Shown one piece after another: positions 9,301 through 16,264 of a DNA stretch of 64,000 nt (positions are counted from its first letter, which is position 1; every line of letters begins with the position of its first letter). This DNA is from Gammaproteobacteria bacterium UBA5109 (GTDB lineage: Bacteria > Pseudomonadota > Gammaproteobacteria > Pseudomonadales > Pseudohongiellaceae), in assembly GCA_002414385.1 (NCBI GenBank), contig DHZH01000003.1:12462-76461 (forward strand), read 5' to 3'. Under the pieces are notes generated by a model, which did no database searches, was not told the origin of the DNA, and saw nothing but the letters and a program-made list of their open reading frames with translations. The position numbers and the translations under genes were made by a program.

Positions 9301-9442
9301 TCACCTGGGTAGGAGAAATATCCGGAAAGGCATCAATCGGCAGATTCATCATGGCGCGCACGCCAAACCCGGTCAGTATGATTGCCAGCAGGCAGATCAT
9401 CAGGCGCTGGCTCAGGGAAAACTGGATAAGTTGAGTGAACAT
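6359..9442 (-). CDS. CusA/CzcA-family heavy-metal efflux RND pump
   Basis: This 1027-residue inner-membrane RND transporter has 12 membrane helices and two large periplasmic loops, the full length for the HME-RND family. The helix-4 proton-relay region reads GMLVDASIVIVEN. It has the Asp and Glu shared by all members but lacks the extra Asp of CzcA (DFG motif), so it looks more like the CusA group, which carries monovalent copper or silver. Substrate remains a guess. Its start overlaps the adaptor stop and its stop overlaps the DUF3240 start, showing a tight tolC-adaptor-pump-DUF3240 operon. It would energise metal export from the periplasm through the outer-membrane channel using the proton gradient. 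Confidence 0.93.
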   Translation of the reverse strand: MFTQLIQFSLSQRLMICLLAIILTGFGVRAMMNLPIDAFPDISPTQVKIIIKAPGMTPEEVETLITQPVEVELLGIPQQDILRSITKYALSSITLDFEEGTDIYWARQQVAERLNNVWEDLPAGISGGLAPMSTPLGDMFMFTIESEELSLEEKRFLLDWTIRPALRTVPGVADVNSLGGFVKTYEVMPRREMMVSLQISNEDIIEALSMNNQNDGAGRIDQGEEAILVRVAGAIGSFSDIGNIQVINAAGEHIPLSEVARISTGSLERYGSVTADGTAEAVQGLVIGLRGANAREVVAGVESKLEELQATLPEGTTTQVFYNRSVLIEGAVGTVGKALIEAVVLVIILLGLFLGNIRAALTVAIVLPMSALVTFIMMNSMGMSANLMSLGGLVIAIGMLVDASIVIVENIVSSLAQRTEGQKSLPLLHIVFRAVKDVAVPVTSGILIIIIVFLPLLTLEGLEGKLFGPVTLTIVFALIGSLALSLTLIPVIASFVVKADAHKEPWLSRTLHKIYGPLLDWNLARPQYLLGFATALLILTVALFPYVGKTFMPTMDEGDIIIQLESVPSINLETTTRMVQQVERAIMAEVPDVTRVVSRSGSDEIGMDPMGLNETDMFLQLKPTDQWLAGSKEELEDQLRNVLARFYGINFGFTQPIDMRVSEMLTGSRGDVAIKLFGNDLEQLNTYAQEIAATIETIPGSIDTVATINEGAQYLQINVDRYRAGQLGINAEELQTRLRSEVEGLNVGNVIEGGARVPLVIRYNRLQGDGLELMRNNFINLPDGTVIPLSEIAQIERVEGPVSINRESGQRFAVIRTNVEDRDLVGFVDEARNAVNNSVDLPEGYTVEWGGEFENQQRAAARLGLVIPVALALIAFILFLTFRSIKQTLIVLSNIPFALTGGVIALWLTGEFLSVPASVGFIALLGIAVLNGVVMMSHFNHLLAKGMEISQVVREGAMRRLRPVMMTATICAFGLVPLLLATGPGSEIQKPLAIVVIGGLISSTLLTLFLLPVIYRRFHRTPHMRTS

Positions 9443-10524
9443 TATTCGCCTCCGAGTCCCAGCTGAATGCCTTTGAGGATAGCGCCGCCGCGAATGACCA
9501 CCTGCTCACCAGGAATAATACCGCTGGCTGCAACATAATCAGCACCGGCAGGGCGCAATTGCAGAGACCGCACTTCAAAGCCTTCAGCGTTGCGTACATA
9601 GACGACAGTGTCATTGCCATTGTGGATTACCGCATCACCCGGAATGTGTACGCCGTTTTCATCCGGCGGAATAATCAGTGTCACTACCTGGCCAACCATA
9701 TAATCAGTTGTTGCATTGAAGCTGGCCAGTATGCCCACAGTCTGGGATTGCGTATCAATTTCACTGTCTTTCTGGCGCAGGGTCAGAGGCGTGTTGCCCC
9801 CCTGTAACCTGAGCACCTGCCCGGGAGATAGTCTTGTAGCGGCACGCGCCGGAATTTCCGCACTGATCCAGCGTTGCTGACTGCCGATACTGGCTATGGG
9901 CGTGTTACTTTCTGCATAGGAGCCGACTGAATACATCAAATGGTCGACAGTACCCTGTGCCGGGCTGCGCAAGGTATAGCTACCCGCTTGTGCATTATCT
10001 TGTTCCAGTGCCACCAGGGATTCTGTCGTGAATCCTGCCAGTGCCAGCCTGGATTCAAGAATCTGCAGGGCACTTTGTGCCTGCTGGAAATTACGTTGTG
10101 TCTGCCGCAGGCGTTGCATTGAAATTATGCCCTGATCCAGCAATATCCGGTCCTTTTCCATTTCAAACTGAAACTGTTCAAGCTCATAACGGGCTGCATT
10201 CCACTCGTTTTGCAAACCCAGTAATTCCTGGCTCTGGATGATGACCAGGGCATCACCCTGTTCAACACTTTGCCCAGGTTCGACCAGCCAGCTTTGTATA
10301 ATTCCGGCATAGGGGATATTGAGCATGGAAGTCGTCATCGGTGAATTGACAACAGTTGCGGGGAAACTGTCACCGATGCTGTTGTCAATATTCCTGACCG
10401 GGCTGAGCATGATGCCGAGTGTTGCGATATCAGTGTCATTCAGGCGAATGATTTCCTGAGCCTGCGAAGGGATCAGCATAATGCTGCCCAGCAGGAAGAA
10501 GCTTACAGTTTTAAACAGTTTCAT
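9442..10524 (-). CDS. RND efflux periplasmic adaptor (CusB/CzcB/HlyD-type)
   Basis: This 360-residue secreted adaptor begins with a signal peptide (MKLFKTVSFFLLGSIMLIPS, cleavage near QAQ). It continues with the first lipoyl half (around AGIIQSWLVEPGQSVEQGD), a helical hairpin at about 110-180, the second lipoyl half (YTLRSPAQGTV) and a beta-barrel/membrane-proximal part. It bridges the RND pump and the TolC-type channel. The ATG overlaps the channel-gene stop by four bases and its own stop overlaps the pump start. No metal-binding methionine cluster like that of CusB is obvious. Confidence 0.9.
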   Translation of the reverse strand: MKLFKTVSFFLLGSIMLIPSQAQEIIRLNDTDIATLGIMLSPVRNIDNSIGDSFPATVVNSPMTTSMLNIPYAGIIQSWLVEPGQSVEQGDALVIIQSQELLGLQNEWNAARYELEQFQFEMEKDRILLDQGIISMQRLRQTQRNFQQAQSALQILESRLALAGFTTESLVALEQDNAQAGSYTLRSPAQGTVDHLMYSVGSYAESNTPIASIGSQQRWISAEIPARAATRLSPGQVLRLQGGNTPLTLRQKDSEIDTQSQTVGILASFNATTDYMVGQVVTLIIPPDENGVHIPGDAVIHNGNDTVVYVRNAEGFEVRSLQLRPAGADYVAASGIIPGEQVVIRGGAILKGIQLGLGGE

Positions 10525-11771
10525 GGCATGACTCCAATGGTCTGGTTAAATTCGGTGATAAGTCGCTCGCGCTTTAAGACAAGAAGTTCGCTTTCTTTGC
10601 GAGCGGCAAGGACTTCCTGCAGAGCCAGAATGATCTGGGTCAGAGTGATTTCACCCTGGGTGAAAGCTGTGCGTGACATCTGCCAGCGTTGTTCACTGAG
10701 TTCAAGTTGCTGCTCAGCAAGAATGATGCTCTCTTCAGTAATGAATAATTCATGCTCAACTTCATGCAGTGCCTGATTCAGATTGCGCCAGGTATTCTGG
10801 TAGAGTACTTCTGCGTCTGTCTTGTCCCGCTGCACCGAACTGGCCTGGCTGTTAACAACATTACGGGCCCCAAAAGGAATACTGAGTGACAGGGCAATGC
10901 TGTCTTCATAGGGCATCAGGCCGTCACTGCGCTGTCGTCTGCTACCCAGACTGATAACGGGACTGCCTTTGGCAGAAGCCAAAGCTGATTGATACCGGGC
11001 TTCCGCCAGTTCTATGTCAGAAGCCAGATACAGAAGCTGAGGATGCATGACAGAAATATCTTCCTGGGCGCTCAGTGTTTCCGTGTACAGATAGTCGGGT
11101 CTGGTTTGCATCCCGGTCAGGACTTCATATTCCCGCTCTGCATCAACCAGCAGTGCTTCAGTTTCCAGCTCGGTACGGCGTTGCTGGAGCAGGAGGTTTT
11201 CAGCCTGTAACAGGTCAAGTCGTGCAAGTTCACCGGAATCAAGTAGCTGCCGGGTTATAGTGACGAGGTCTTCGGCATTCTGTGTTGCTTCACGCTCGAG
11301 GGCCAGCGCAGCTTCAGCCTCACTGATGTTGGCCAGAACATTTCTCACGCGACCGGCTATGTAGTGACGCAGTGAGTTTTCCCAGGTGCTGAACTGTTCG
11401 GAATAGGCGTCACTCAGTAATCTGCCATTGCCCCATTCAGATGGGCGCTTGAGTTGTAACTGGATCGCATACTCAATTTCACGATAACCACGATCATCAA
11501 AAGTACGGTCATCGTAGTAACTCAGTGATAACTGCGGGCGTCCGTTAAACCAGTTATCGGCAATGGCGTCATAGCTGCTAACCTGTTGCTGACGCACATC
11601 CCTTTCCAGTATTTCCGGTGCATTTTCCAGGGCACTGTTGAATATTTCACTAAAAAGGATAGTGGAGCTGGTTTGCAATGCTTCGTGGTCGCCCTGTGCA
11701 GCCTGCACAGCAGACACTGTCAAAAGCAGCATTAATATGCTGCCACAGGATAATGTCATTTTTCGTTTCAT
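10521..11771 (-). CDS. TolC family outer-membrane channel of the metal efflux system
   Basis: The protein is 416 residues from the ATG at 11771. This start is preferred over an upstream in-frame ATG at 11831 because it has a good AAGGTGAG ribosome-binding site and begins a normal signal peptide (MKRKMTLSCGSILMLLL, cleavage after VQA). The body is rich in long alpha-helical repeats with the TolC-like pattern (two outer-membrane-efflux repeats, about 50-230 and 240-415). It forms the outer-membrane exit duct for the adaptor and RND pump encoded immediately downstream. It is the first gene of the operon and faces the divergent two-component regulator across a 259-base regulatory region. Confidence 0.9.
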   Translation of the reverse strand: MKRKMTLSCGSILMLLLTVSAVQAAQGDHEALQTSSTILFSEIFNSALENAPEILERDVRQQQVSSYDAIADNWFNGRPQLSLSYYDDRTFDDRGYREIEYAIQLQLKRPSEWGNGRLLSDAYSEQFSTWENSLRHYIAGRVRNVLANISEAEAALALEREATQNAEDLVTITRQLLDSGELARLDLLQAENLLLQQRRTELETEALLVDAEREYEVLTGMQTRPDYLYTETLSAQEDISVMHPQLLYLASDIELAEARYQSALASAKGSPVISLGSRRQRSDGLMPYEDSIALSLSIPFGARNVVNSQASSVQRDKTDAEVLYQNTWRNLNQALHEVEHELFITEESIILAEQQLELSEQRWQMSRTAFTQGEITLTQIILALQEVLAARKESELLVLKRERLITEFNQTIGVMP

Positions 11772-11825
11772 GCTCACCTTGCAGTCCTTTTCTTTGAATC
11801 GACAGGTGGCATTGTAGTGAGTGCT

Positions 11826-11842
11826 TGTCAAAAAAATGTCAA
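11826..11842 (-). promoter_or_regulatory. Probable response-regulator site: TTGACA direct repeat, 11-bp period (efflux side)
   Basis: On the minus strand this is TTGACA, five T residues, then TTGACA again, with the repeats exactly 11 bases apart. It lies 55 bases upstream of the tolC-type start. The same arrangement occurs on the other side of the intergenic region facing the regulator gene. Two half-sites one helical turn apart are typical of OmpR-family response regulators, so this is a likely binding site of the adjacent regulator. Confidence 0.5.
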
Positions 11843-11935
11843 AGTTAGTTAAGTGTTTTGTCGAAAATCAAAAGAAATAGCATGAAATTGATCCTGGTCA
11901 ATAATTCACGGGTTCCTGGCCGGTGAAAAAGGCAT

Positions 11936-11952
11936 TTGACAAATTTTTGACA
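11936..11952 (+). promoter_or_regulatory. Probable response-regulator site: TTGACA direct repeat, 11-bp period (regulator side)
   Basis: On the plus strand TTGACA at 11936-11941 is repeated at 11947-11952, separated by AATTT. It mirrors the repeat at 11826-11842 on the opposite strand. It lies 79 bases before the response-regulator start and suggests autoregulation. One copy could also serve as a -35 element, but no good -10 follows at 17 bases. Confidence 0.5.
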
Positions 11953-11962
11953 TTTTTTCTAC

Positions 11963-11985
11963 GGCATAAGCATATTTGTTATGCC
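11963..11985. promoter_or_regulatory. Inverted repeat GGCATAA-N9-TTATGCC upstream of the response regulator
   Basis: This is a perfect seven-base palindrome with a nine-base centre, placed between the TTGACA direct repeats and the response-regulator start at 12031. It could be a second operator or a hairpin in the leader RNA. The symmetry is directly visible; the function is unknown. Confidence 0.35.
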
Positions 11986-12030
11986 AGAATTAAGGAATCT
12001 CTCATTAAGTTTTAAGCTGATGCGGATTGC

Positions 12031-12723
12031 ATGAATATTTTAATTATTGAAGATAACCGGGATATTGCCGAAAACATCGCCGATTACCTTGAGCCGCTTG
12101 GTCATACCCTGGATTTTGCCGCAGATGGATTGGGAGGGCTGCACCTGGCCATTACCAAGACTTATGATGTGATTGTTCTGGATCTTATGTTGCCGGGTAT
12201 GGATGGCATTACCCTTTGTCGGAAATTACGCCAGGGGGGCAAGATCAATACACCGGTGTTGATGTTGACTGCCAGGGATCAGCTTGAAGATAAACTTGAA
12301 GGCTTCAGTGCCGGAGCCGATGATTACCTGGTTAAACCTTTTTCAGTAAAGGAACTTGAAGTCCGCCTGCAGGCTCTGGTCAAACGGACTACGATCCAGC
12401 CGACAGGCAGAATATATAAAGTTGCATCATTGAGTTATAACCCTGAAACACTGAAAGCAGAGCGCGAAGATCAACAGCTTGAACTCAATCCGATCCAGCG
12501 ACGACTGCTTGAAATCCTGATGCAGCACTCCAACCGGGTAGTCAGCCGGGAAGAACTGGAGCGGCATATATGGGGAGATATGCTGCCGGATAATGATGTA
12601 TTGCGGACACATATCTATGGTTTGCGAAATATCATCGACAAACCCTTCTCCAGAAAGCTGCTCCATACTGTTCATGGCGCGGGATACCGGCTGTTTGATG
12701 AAGGGGAAGATGATGATCAGTAA
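12031..12723 (+). CDS. OmpR-family response regulator (metal efflux control)
   Basis: This 230-residue protein has an N-terminal receiver with the acidic pocket at Glu7/Asp8 and the phosphoacceptor Asp51 (VIVLDLMLPGMDG). The conserved Thr and Lys of the receiver are in VLMLTARD and YLVKPF. A winged-helix DNA-binding domain follows (about 130-225, with the typical GAGYRLF end). It is divergent from the RND efflux operon and directly upstream of a sensor kinase gene whose start overlaps its 3' end. It probably activates the efflux genes through the paired TTGACA repeats, by analogy with CusR/CopR-type systems. The inducing metal is unknown. Confidence 0.9.
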   Translation: MNILIIEDNRDIAENIADYLEPLGHTLDFAADGLGGLHLAITKTYDVIVLDLMLPGMDGITLCRKLRQGGKINTPVLMLTARDQLEDKLEGFSAGADDYLVKPFSVKELEVRLQALVKRTTIQPTGRIYKVASLSYNPETLKAEREDQQLELNPIQRRLLEILMQHSNRVVSREELERHIWGDMLPDNDVLRTHIYGLRNIIDKPFSRKLLHTVHGAGYRLFDEGEDDDQ

Positions 12724-13967
12724 GACCAGTTTACGGTCAAGACTCATATTGGCCCTTGTTGTTATCGTGACCCTGACCAGCACCCTGTTTGCCGGTGGCG
12801 TGATTCTTATCAAGCAACAACTGGAAGCCGTAATCTTTGGTGACATGGTCCGTGATCAGTTACAGGTATTGTCGCAGCAACTGGATAATGACGCTTTTTC
12901 CGAGGCAGCATTATTTGAAAACTGGACTTTCTACTTTGATTCAACTACCGCGAGCGTGCCAGCAGAATTTCGCAGCCTTGAAGAGGGGTCACATCACAGC
13001 ATTACTGTCGGTGAAAATTATTATCAGGTTGAAGTCGCAAACCGCGATGGCGATAAGATATTTCTAAGCTATGATATTACCGAGTGGGAAAATCAGGAGC
13101 ACCGTACTCTTGAACTGCTTGCCTACGGTATCGGATTTGTTGCTCTGGCAGCCATATTTTATGGGATGGCAGGCTTCCAGAGTAGTGCTTGCGCCGGTTA
13201 CTTCACTGACCGAACGGGTTTCGGGTATTCAGCCAAAGCAACGCAACGTGAGATTGTCCGCCGAGTATCAGGGCAATGAGATCGGCTTGATTGCCTCTGC
13301 CTTCGACCGTTATCTGGAAAGACTGGACCAGTTCGTTGAACGGGAACGCTCATTTACGGCTGCAGCCAGCCACGAATTACGCACCCCACTGTCAGTAATG
13401 ATGGGTGCGCTTGATGTACTGGATGCGCAGGAGCAGAACCCTGCATCAAAACGGGCTTTGGCGCGCATCAAACGTGCCTGTGGGGAGATGCATGCATTTA
13501 TTGAAGCAACCATGTTTCTTTCACGCGAAGACAGCTCAACGATTGAACAGACTGAGAAAGCTGACCTGAAATACATCATTGAGTCACTGTGTGAAGATAA
13601 TGAAGGGCTGTTGCAAGAAAAACACATCAGCTTGACTCAGGATATAAAGGAAAACCTGCAGCTTTCCCAGCCAGACAGCATTGTCAGAATCATGGTCAGC
13701 AATATACTCCGGAACGCCATTGAGCATACTGCAGAGGGAGAAATCTGTATTGTGCTGGAAAATGCTCAATTGCTTATCAGGGATACCGGCAGTGGGATTC
13801 CCAAAGCAGATTTGCCGCATGTATTTGATCGCAGCTATACCACCAAAAAAGACGGCACCGGACTGGGCTTGAATCTGGTGAAACGGATTTGTGATCGTTT
13901 TGGCTGGCAGATCGAAATTGACAGTGAGTCAGGGAAGGGGACACAGGTTAAAGTTCAATTCGCCTGA
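12713..13967 (+). pseudogene. Sensor histidine kinase, split by a frameshift near 13157-13167
   Basis: Two overlapping frames together make one sensor kinase of about 417 residues. The first frame (start ATG 12710 or 12713, behind GAAGGGGAAG) encodes an N-terminal membrane helix, a short periplasmic sensor loop and the second membrane helix, then runs out of homology and stops at 13279. The other frame picks up at about 13167 with GWQASRVVLAPVTSL, followed by a HAMP-like linker, the H-box SHELRTP, an N-box (NILRNAIEHT), and the G-boxes DTGSGIP and GTGLGLNLV, ending at 13967. One extra base in the TTTT or GGG run around 13157-13166 explains the break. It may be a sequencing error, a real inactivating mutation or phase variation. 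Confidence 0.8.
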
Positions 13968-13973
13968 GGGAAA

Positions 13974-14048
13974 TGGCTGGGGTGGTAGGATTCGAACCTA
14001 CGCATGACGGAGTCAGAGTCCGTTGCCTTACCGCTTGGCTACACCCCA
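13974..14048 (-). tRNA. tRNA-Gln (anticodon CUG)
   Basis: On the minus strand the sequence folds into a 75-nt cloverleaf with the CCA end encoded. The acceptor stem is TGGGGTG/CACCCCA with discriminator G. The D arm contains AAGCGGTAAGGC. The anticodon stem ACGGA/TCCGT closes the loop CTCTGAC (anticodon CTG), and the T arm carries GGTTCGAATCC. It reads CAG codons. It is oriented towards the convergent end of the sensor kinase gene. A second, UUG-reading tRNA-Gln is at 55118. Confidence 0.95.
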
Positions 14049-14072
14049 AACAAGTGAAACTGTGTTTATGTC

Positions 14073-14118
14073 GAATCCTTTGCGGATTCCCTCACAAGAC
14101 ACAAGCCAGAGTGTCTTG
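14073..14118 (-). other. Two small hairpins in the leader of tRNA-Gln(CUG)
   Basis: Between the probable promoter and the tRNA there are two inverted repeats: GAATCC/GGATTC at 14073-14089 and CAAGACAC/GTGTCTTG at 14095-14118. If the promoter call is right, they lie in a leader of about 100 nt that must be removed during tRNA maturation. The function is unknown. Confidence 0.35.
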
Positions 14119-14153
14119 CATTGGCGCCTGCCTGCACCCAGGTAGAAGGCCGC

Positions 14154-14184
14154 ATATTAGACCAATCCTGGCCCCTCAGGTCAA
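14154..14184 (-). promoter_or_regulatory. Probable sigma70 promoter for tRNA-Gln(CUG)
   Basis: Reading the minus strand, TTGACC (14184-14179) is followed after 17 bases by TCTAAT, which overlaps the alternative -10 TAATAT (14159-14154). Next comes the GC-rich stretch GCGGCC, the kind of discriminator seen in stable-RNA promoters under stringent control. It lies about 100 bases upstream of the tRNA. Confidence 0.5.
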
Positions 14185-14319
14185 TCTTGCAAACACTTGT
14201 CGCAGTCAGTACTACTATCTATTTTTCCTATTAATACCATAAAAATAATCAATTATACCGATTTCCGGAAAGGCGCTAGTATTAACAGTGAAAATTAATA
14301 GCAAAGGATGATTATTGAA

Positions 14320-14793
14320 ATGAATATGCCAAACATTGATATAGGAATTAAAACCGGAGACCGGGAAAAGGTAGCCGAGGGCCTGAAACGACTGCTGGCA
14401 GATTCCTACACCCTGTATCTGCAGACTCATAATTTCCACTGGAATGTTACCGGTCCGCAATTCAGGGAACTGCATCTGATGTTTGAAGAACAATATACCG
14501 AGCTGGCGACCGCTGTGGATGAGATAGCCGAGCGTATTCGTGCGCTGGGTGTTCATGCCCCTGGCACCTACAAGGAATTTGCCAGGTTATCCCAGATACA
14601 GGAAGTGGATGGCGTGCCAGAGGCTGCAGAAATGCTGCTGACTCTCACGCGGGCTCATGAGCAGGTCGTAAAAACCTGCCGGGAAGTTTTGCCGCTGGCT
14701 CAGGAAGCAGAAGACGAATCAACCATTTCACTGGTGTCAGACCGAATGGTTCTGCACGAGAAGACCGCCTGGATGCTGCGATCCATGCAGTAA
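14320..14793 (+). CDS. dps: Dps/ferritin-like DNA-protection protein
   Basis: This protein of about 157 residues has the Dps four-helix bundle. Ferroxidase-type ligands are visible: His in THNFHWN and, one helix later, the acidic residues of the FEEQYTELATAVDEIAERI stretch. Dps dodecamers bind DNA or simply store iron and remove hydrogen peroxide in stationary phase. The start at 14320 has AAAGG 12 bases upstream; ATGs at 14308 and 14326 are alternatives. A strong terminator follows 17 bases after the stop, so it is probably a single-gene unit. It lies beside thioredoxin-like and peroxiredoxin genes, suggesting a redox-stress group. Confidence 0.92.
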   Translation: MNMPNIDIGIKTGDREKVAEGLKRLLADSYTLYLQTHNFHWNVTGPQFRELHLMFEEQYTELATAVDEIAERIRALGVHAPGTYKEFARLSQIQEVDGVPEAAEMLLTLTRAHEQVVKTCREVLPLAQEAEDESTISLVSDRMVLHEKTAWMLRSMQ

Positions 14794-14810
14794 ACCAAGG
14801 CAAAGGAGAG

Positions 14811-14844
14811 AAGAAAAAGGCTTGCTTCGGCAAGCCTTTTTCTT
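14811..14844. terminator. Bidirectional intrinsic terminator between dps and the TlpA-like gene
   Basis: A perfect 15-bp stem with a TTCG tetraloop (AAGAAAAAGGCTTGC / GCAAGCCTTTTTCTT) has A and T tracts on both sides. It can terminate dps (plus strand) and the convergent thioredoxin-like gene (minus strand). Its 28-base core is identical to the terminator at 16214-16241. Confidence 0.9.
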
Positions 14845-14858
14845 GAGTGGTGAATTTT

Positions 14859-15392
14859 TCAGGGATTGCTTGCGTCGCGGATTTCAGCAATCATCTCCGG
14901 ACTGTCCCATTCATAGGCTCCAAGCCAGGACTGGACGATCTCACCGCTTTCATCGACCAGAATGGTGCTTGGAACTGCACTGATCCCGTAGGCTGCGAAA
15001 AAGGGGTTCAGCTTAATGAAATTGCCGTCGAAGCCTCGCTCATCCAGAAACAGGGAAATGGTGTCTATATCCTCATCGGAAGCAAACAGGAAAACATAAT
15101 CTTCTGCCGCAAGCATGTCGGCAGCACGATTGATGGAAGGTATTTCCTCAATACAGGGGGCGCACCAGGTCGCCCAGAAATTGACGAAAATCTTCTTGCC
15201 GGCAAACACTTCCAGGTCCAGCGCCCGATTATCCAGTGAACGATAGGTGGTGGATTCCGGATCAACAGTGGGATCCAGACCGGCCAGGATTGCTTGCACA
15301 TCGCCTGTAACGCTGGAGTTGTTGTCAGTGCCGCTCTCGCTACAGGCAATGAGCATGGCTGAAATAAAAGCAAATAACAGGACCTTATTCAT
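14859..15392 (-). CDS. TlpA/ResA-like thioredoxin-fold lipoprotein
   Basis: The protein is 177 residues from the ATG at 15392, which has an AAAGGAAA ribosome-binding site. An upstream ATG at 15449 would bury the signal peptide. Residues 1-17 form a lipoprotein signal ending in the lipobox LIAC (Cys17). The thioredoxin fold follows, with active-site WCAPC (Cys77, Cys80) in NFWATWCAPCIEEIP. It is likely a membrane-anchored periplasmic thiol reductase. Candidate partners are c-type cytochrome maturation proteins or the peroxiredoxin encoded divergently next door. TlpA-family membership is secure; the substrate is not known. Confidence 0.88.
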   Translation of the reverse strand: MNKVLLFAFISAMLIACSESGTDNNSSVTGDVQAILAGLDPTVDPESTTYRSLDNRALDLEVFAGKKIFVNFWATWCAPCIEEIPSINRAADMLAAEDYVFLFASDEDIDTISLFLDERGFDGNFIKLNPFFAAYGISAVPSTILVDESGEIVQSWLGAYEWDSPEMIAEIRDASNP

Positions 15393-15610
15393 GATTTTTC
15401 CTTTGGCTATGTGCTGCTGATGGTAATGACTATGCTTACAGGGAGTCAATAAGGTTGAATATCCTTATTAATTTTATGGTTTTATTTAAACGCTTTATTG
15501 GATTGCTCTGTTGTCCACAAGTCATTAGTATTGAGCTTGATCTACAAATTAAAAGCAATAATAAGCTTACTCTCAGATTTCTTTAAAAGAATTTATAAAA
15601 GGAGATTTCC

Positions 15611-16186
15611 ATGAAAAAATCATTCCTGCTAGCCTCGCTAGTATCAGGCCTGATTGCGCTTCCGGGCTTTGCAGCACTGGAAGAAGGCAATTCTGCCCCT
15701 ACATTTACGGCCCAGGCATCACTTGATGGTCAGGAGTTTACCTACTCTTTACAGGACTCCCTGAATAATGGTCCGACAGTAGTTTACTTTTATCCTTCAG
15801 CCTTTACCCGTGGCTGTAATATTCAGGCTAAAACTTTTGCTGATAACATGGATCGCTTCCGTGAAGCTGGTGCCTCGGTGGTTGGTGTATCACTGGACAG
15901 CATCGAACGCCTGAATGACTTCTCTGCCGATCCGGAATACTGTGCCGGTGAGTTGCCAGTTGTCTCTGATGAAAGCGGCAGCATTGCGCAATCCTATGAT
16001 CTGGATGTCGCTGCCGGACGTGATGGCATGCTGGATACCCGTGGTGTGGAAATTGGTCACGGTTTTGCCGAGCGTACCACTTTTGTGGTGAACACTGATG
16101 GTTCTATAGCTGCAGTGGTTGGTGGCGTGTCTCCTGAAGAGAACGTCATGCAGTCTCTGGCAGTGATTCAGGGCATGTCAATGTAA
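15611..16186 (+). CDS. Exported peroxiredoxin (AhpC/TSA-like)
   Basis: This 191-residue protein has an apparent signal peptide (MKKSFLLASLVSGLIALPGF, cleavage near AAL) and a peroxiredoxin core. The peroxidatic site is SAFTRGCN (Cys69), with the usual Thr three residues before the Cys. A second cysteine in PEYCAGELP may act as resolving Cys, in the position seen in atypical or BCP-like enzymes. It probably reduces peroxides in the periplasm using electrons from a thioredoxin-like protein; the divergent TlpA-like lipoprotein is an obvious candidate. GGAG at 15601-15604, six bases before the ATG, supports the start. An intrinsic terminator follows. Confidence 0.88.
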   Translation: MKKSFLLASLVSGLIALPGFAALEEGNSAPTFTAQASLDGQEFTYSLQDSLNNGPTVVYFYPSAFTRGCNIQAKTFADNMDRFREAGASVVGVSLDSIERLNDFSADPEYCAGELPVVSDESGSIAQSYDLDVAAGRDGMLDTRGVEIGHGFAERTTFVVNTDGSIAAVVGGVSPEENVMQSLAVIQGMSM

Positions 16187-16213
16187 GACAGTAAAAGTCA
16201 TCCGACTGTTATT

Positions 16214-16244
16214 AAAAAGGCTTGCTTCGGCAAGCCTTTTTTTT
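16214..16244. terminator. Bidirectional intrinsic terminator after the peroxiredoxin gene
   Basis: A 12-bp perfect stem AAAAAGGCTTGC / GCAAGCCTTTTT with a TTCG loop is followed by further T residues. It sits between the convergent peroxiredoxin and receiver-protein genes. The core is identical to the terminator at 14811-14844. Confidence 0.9.
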
Positions 16245-16264
16245 GCAGAAAATTAAAAGAAAAA

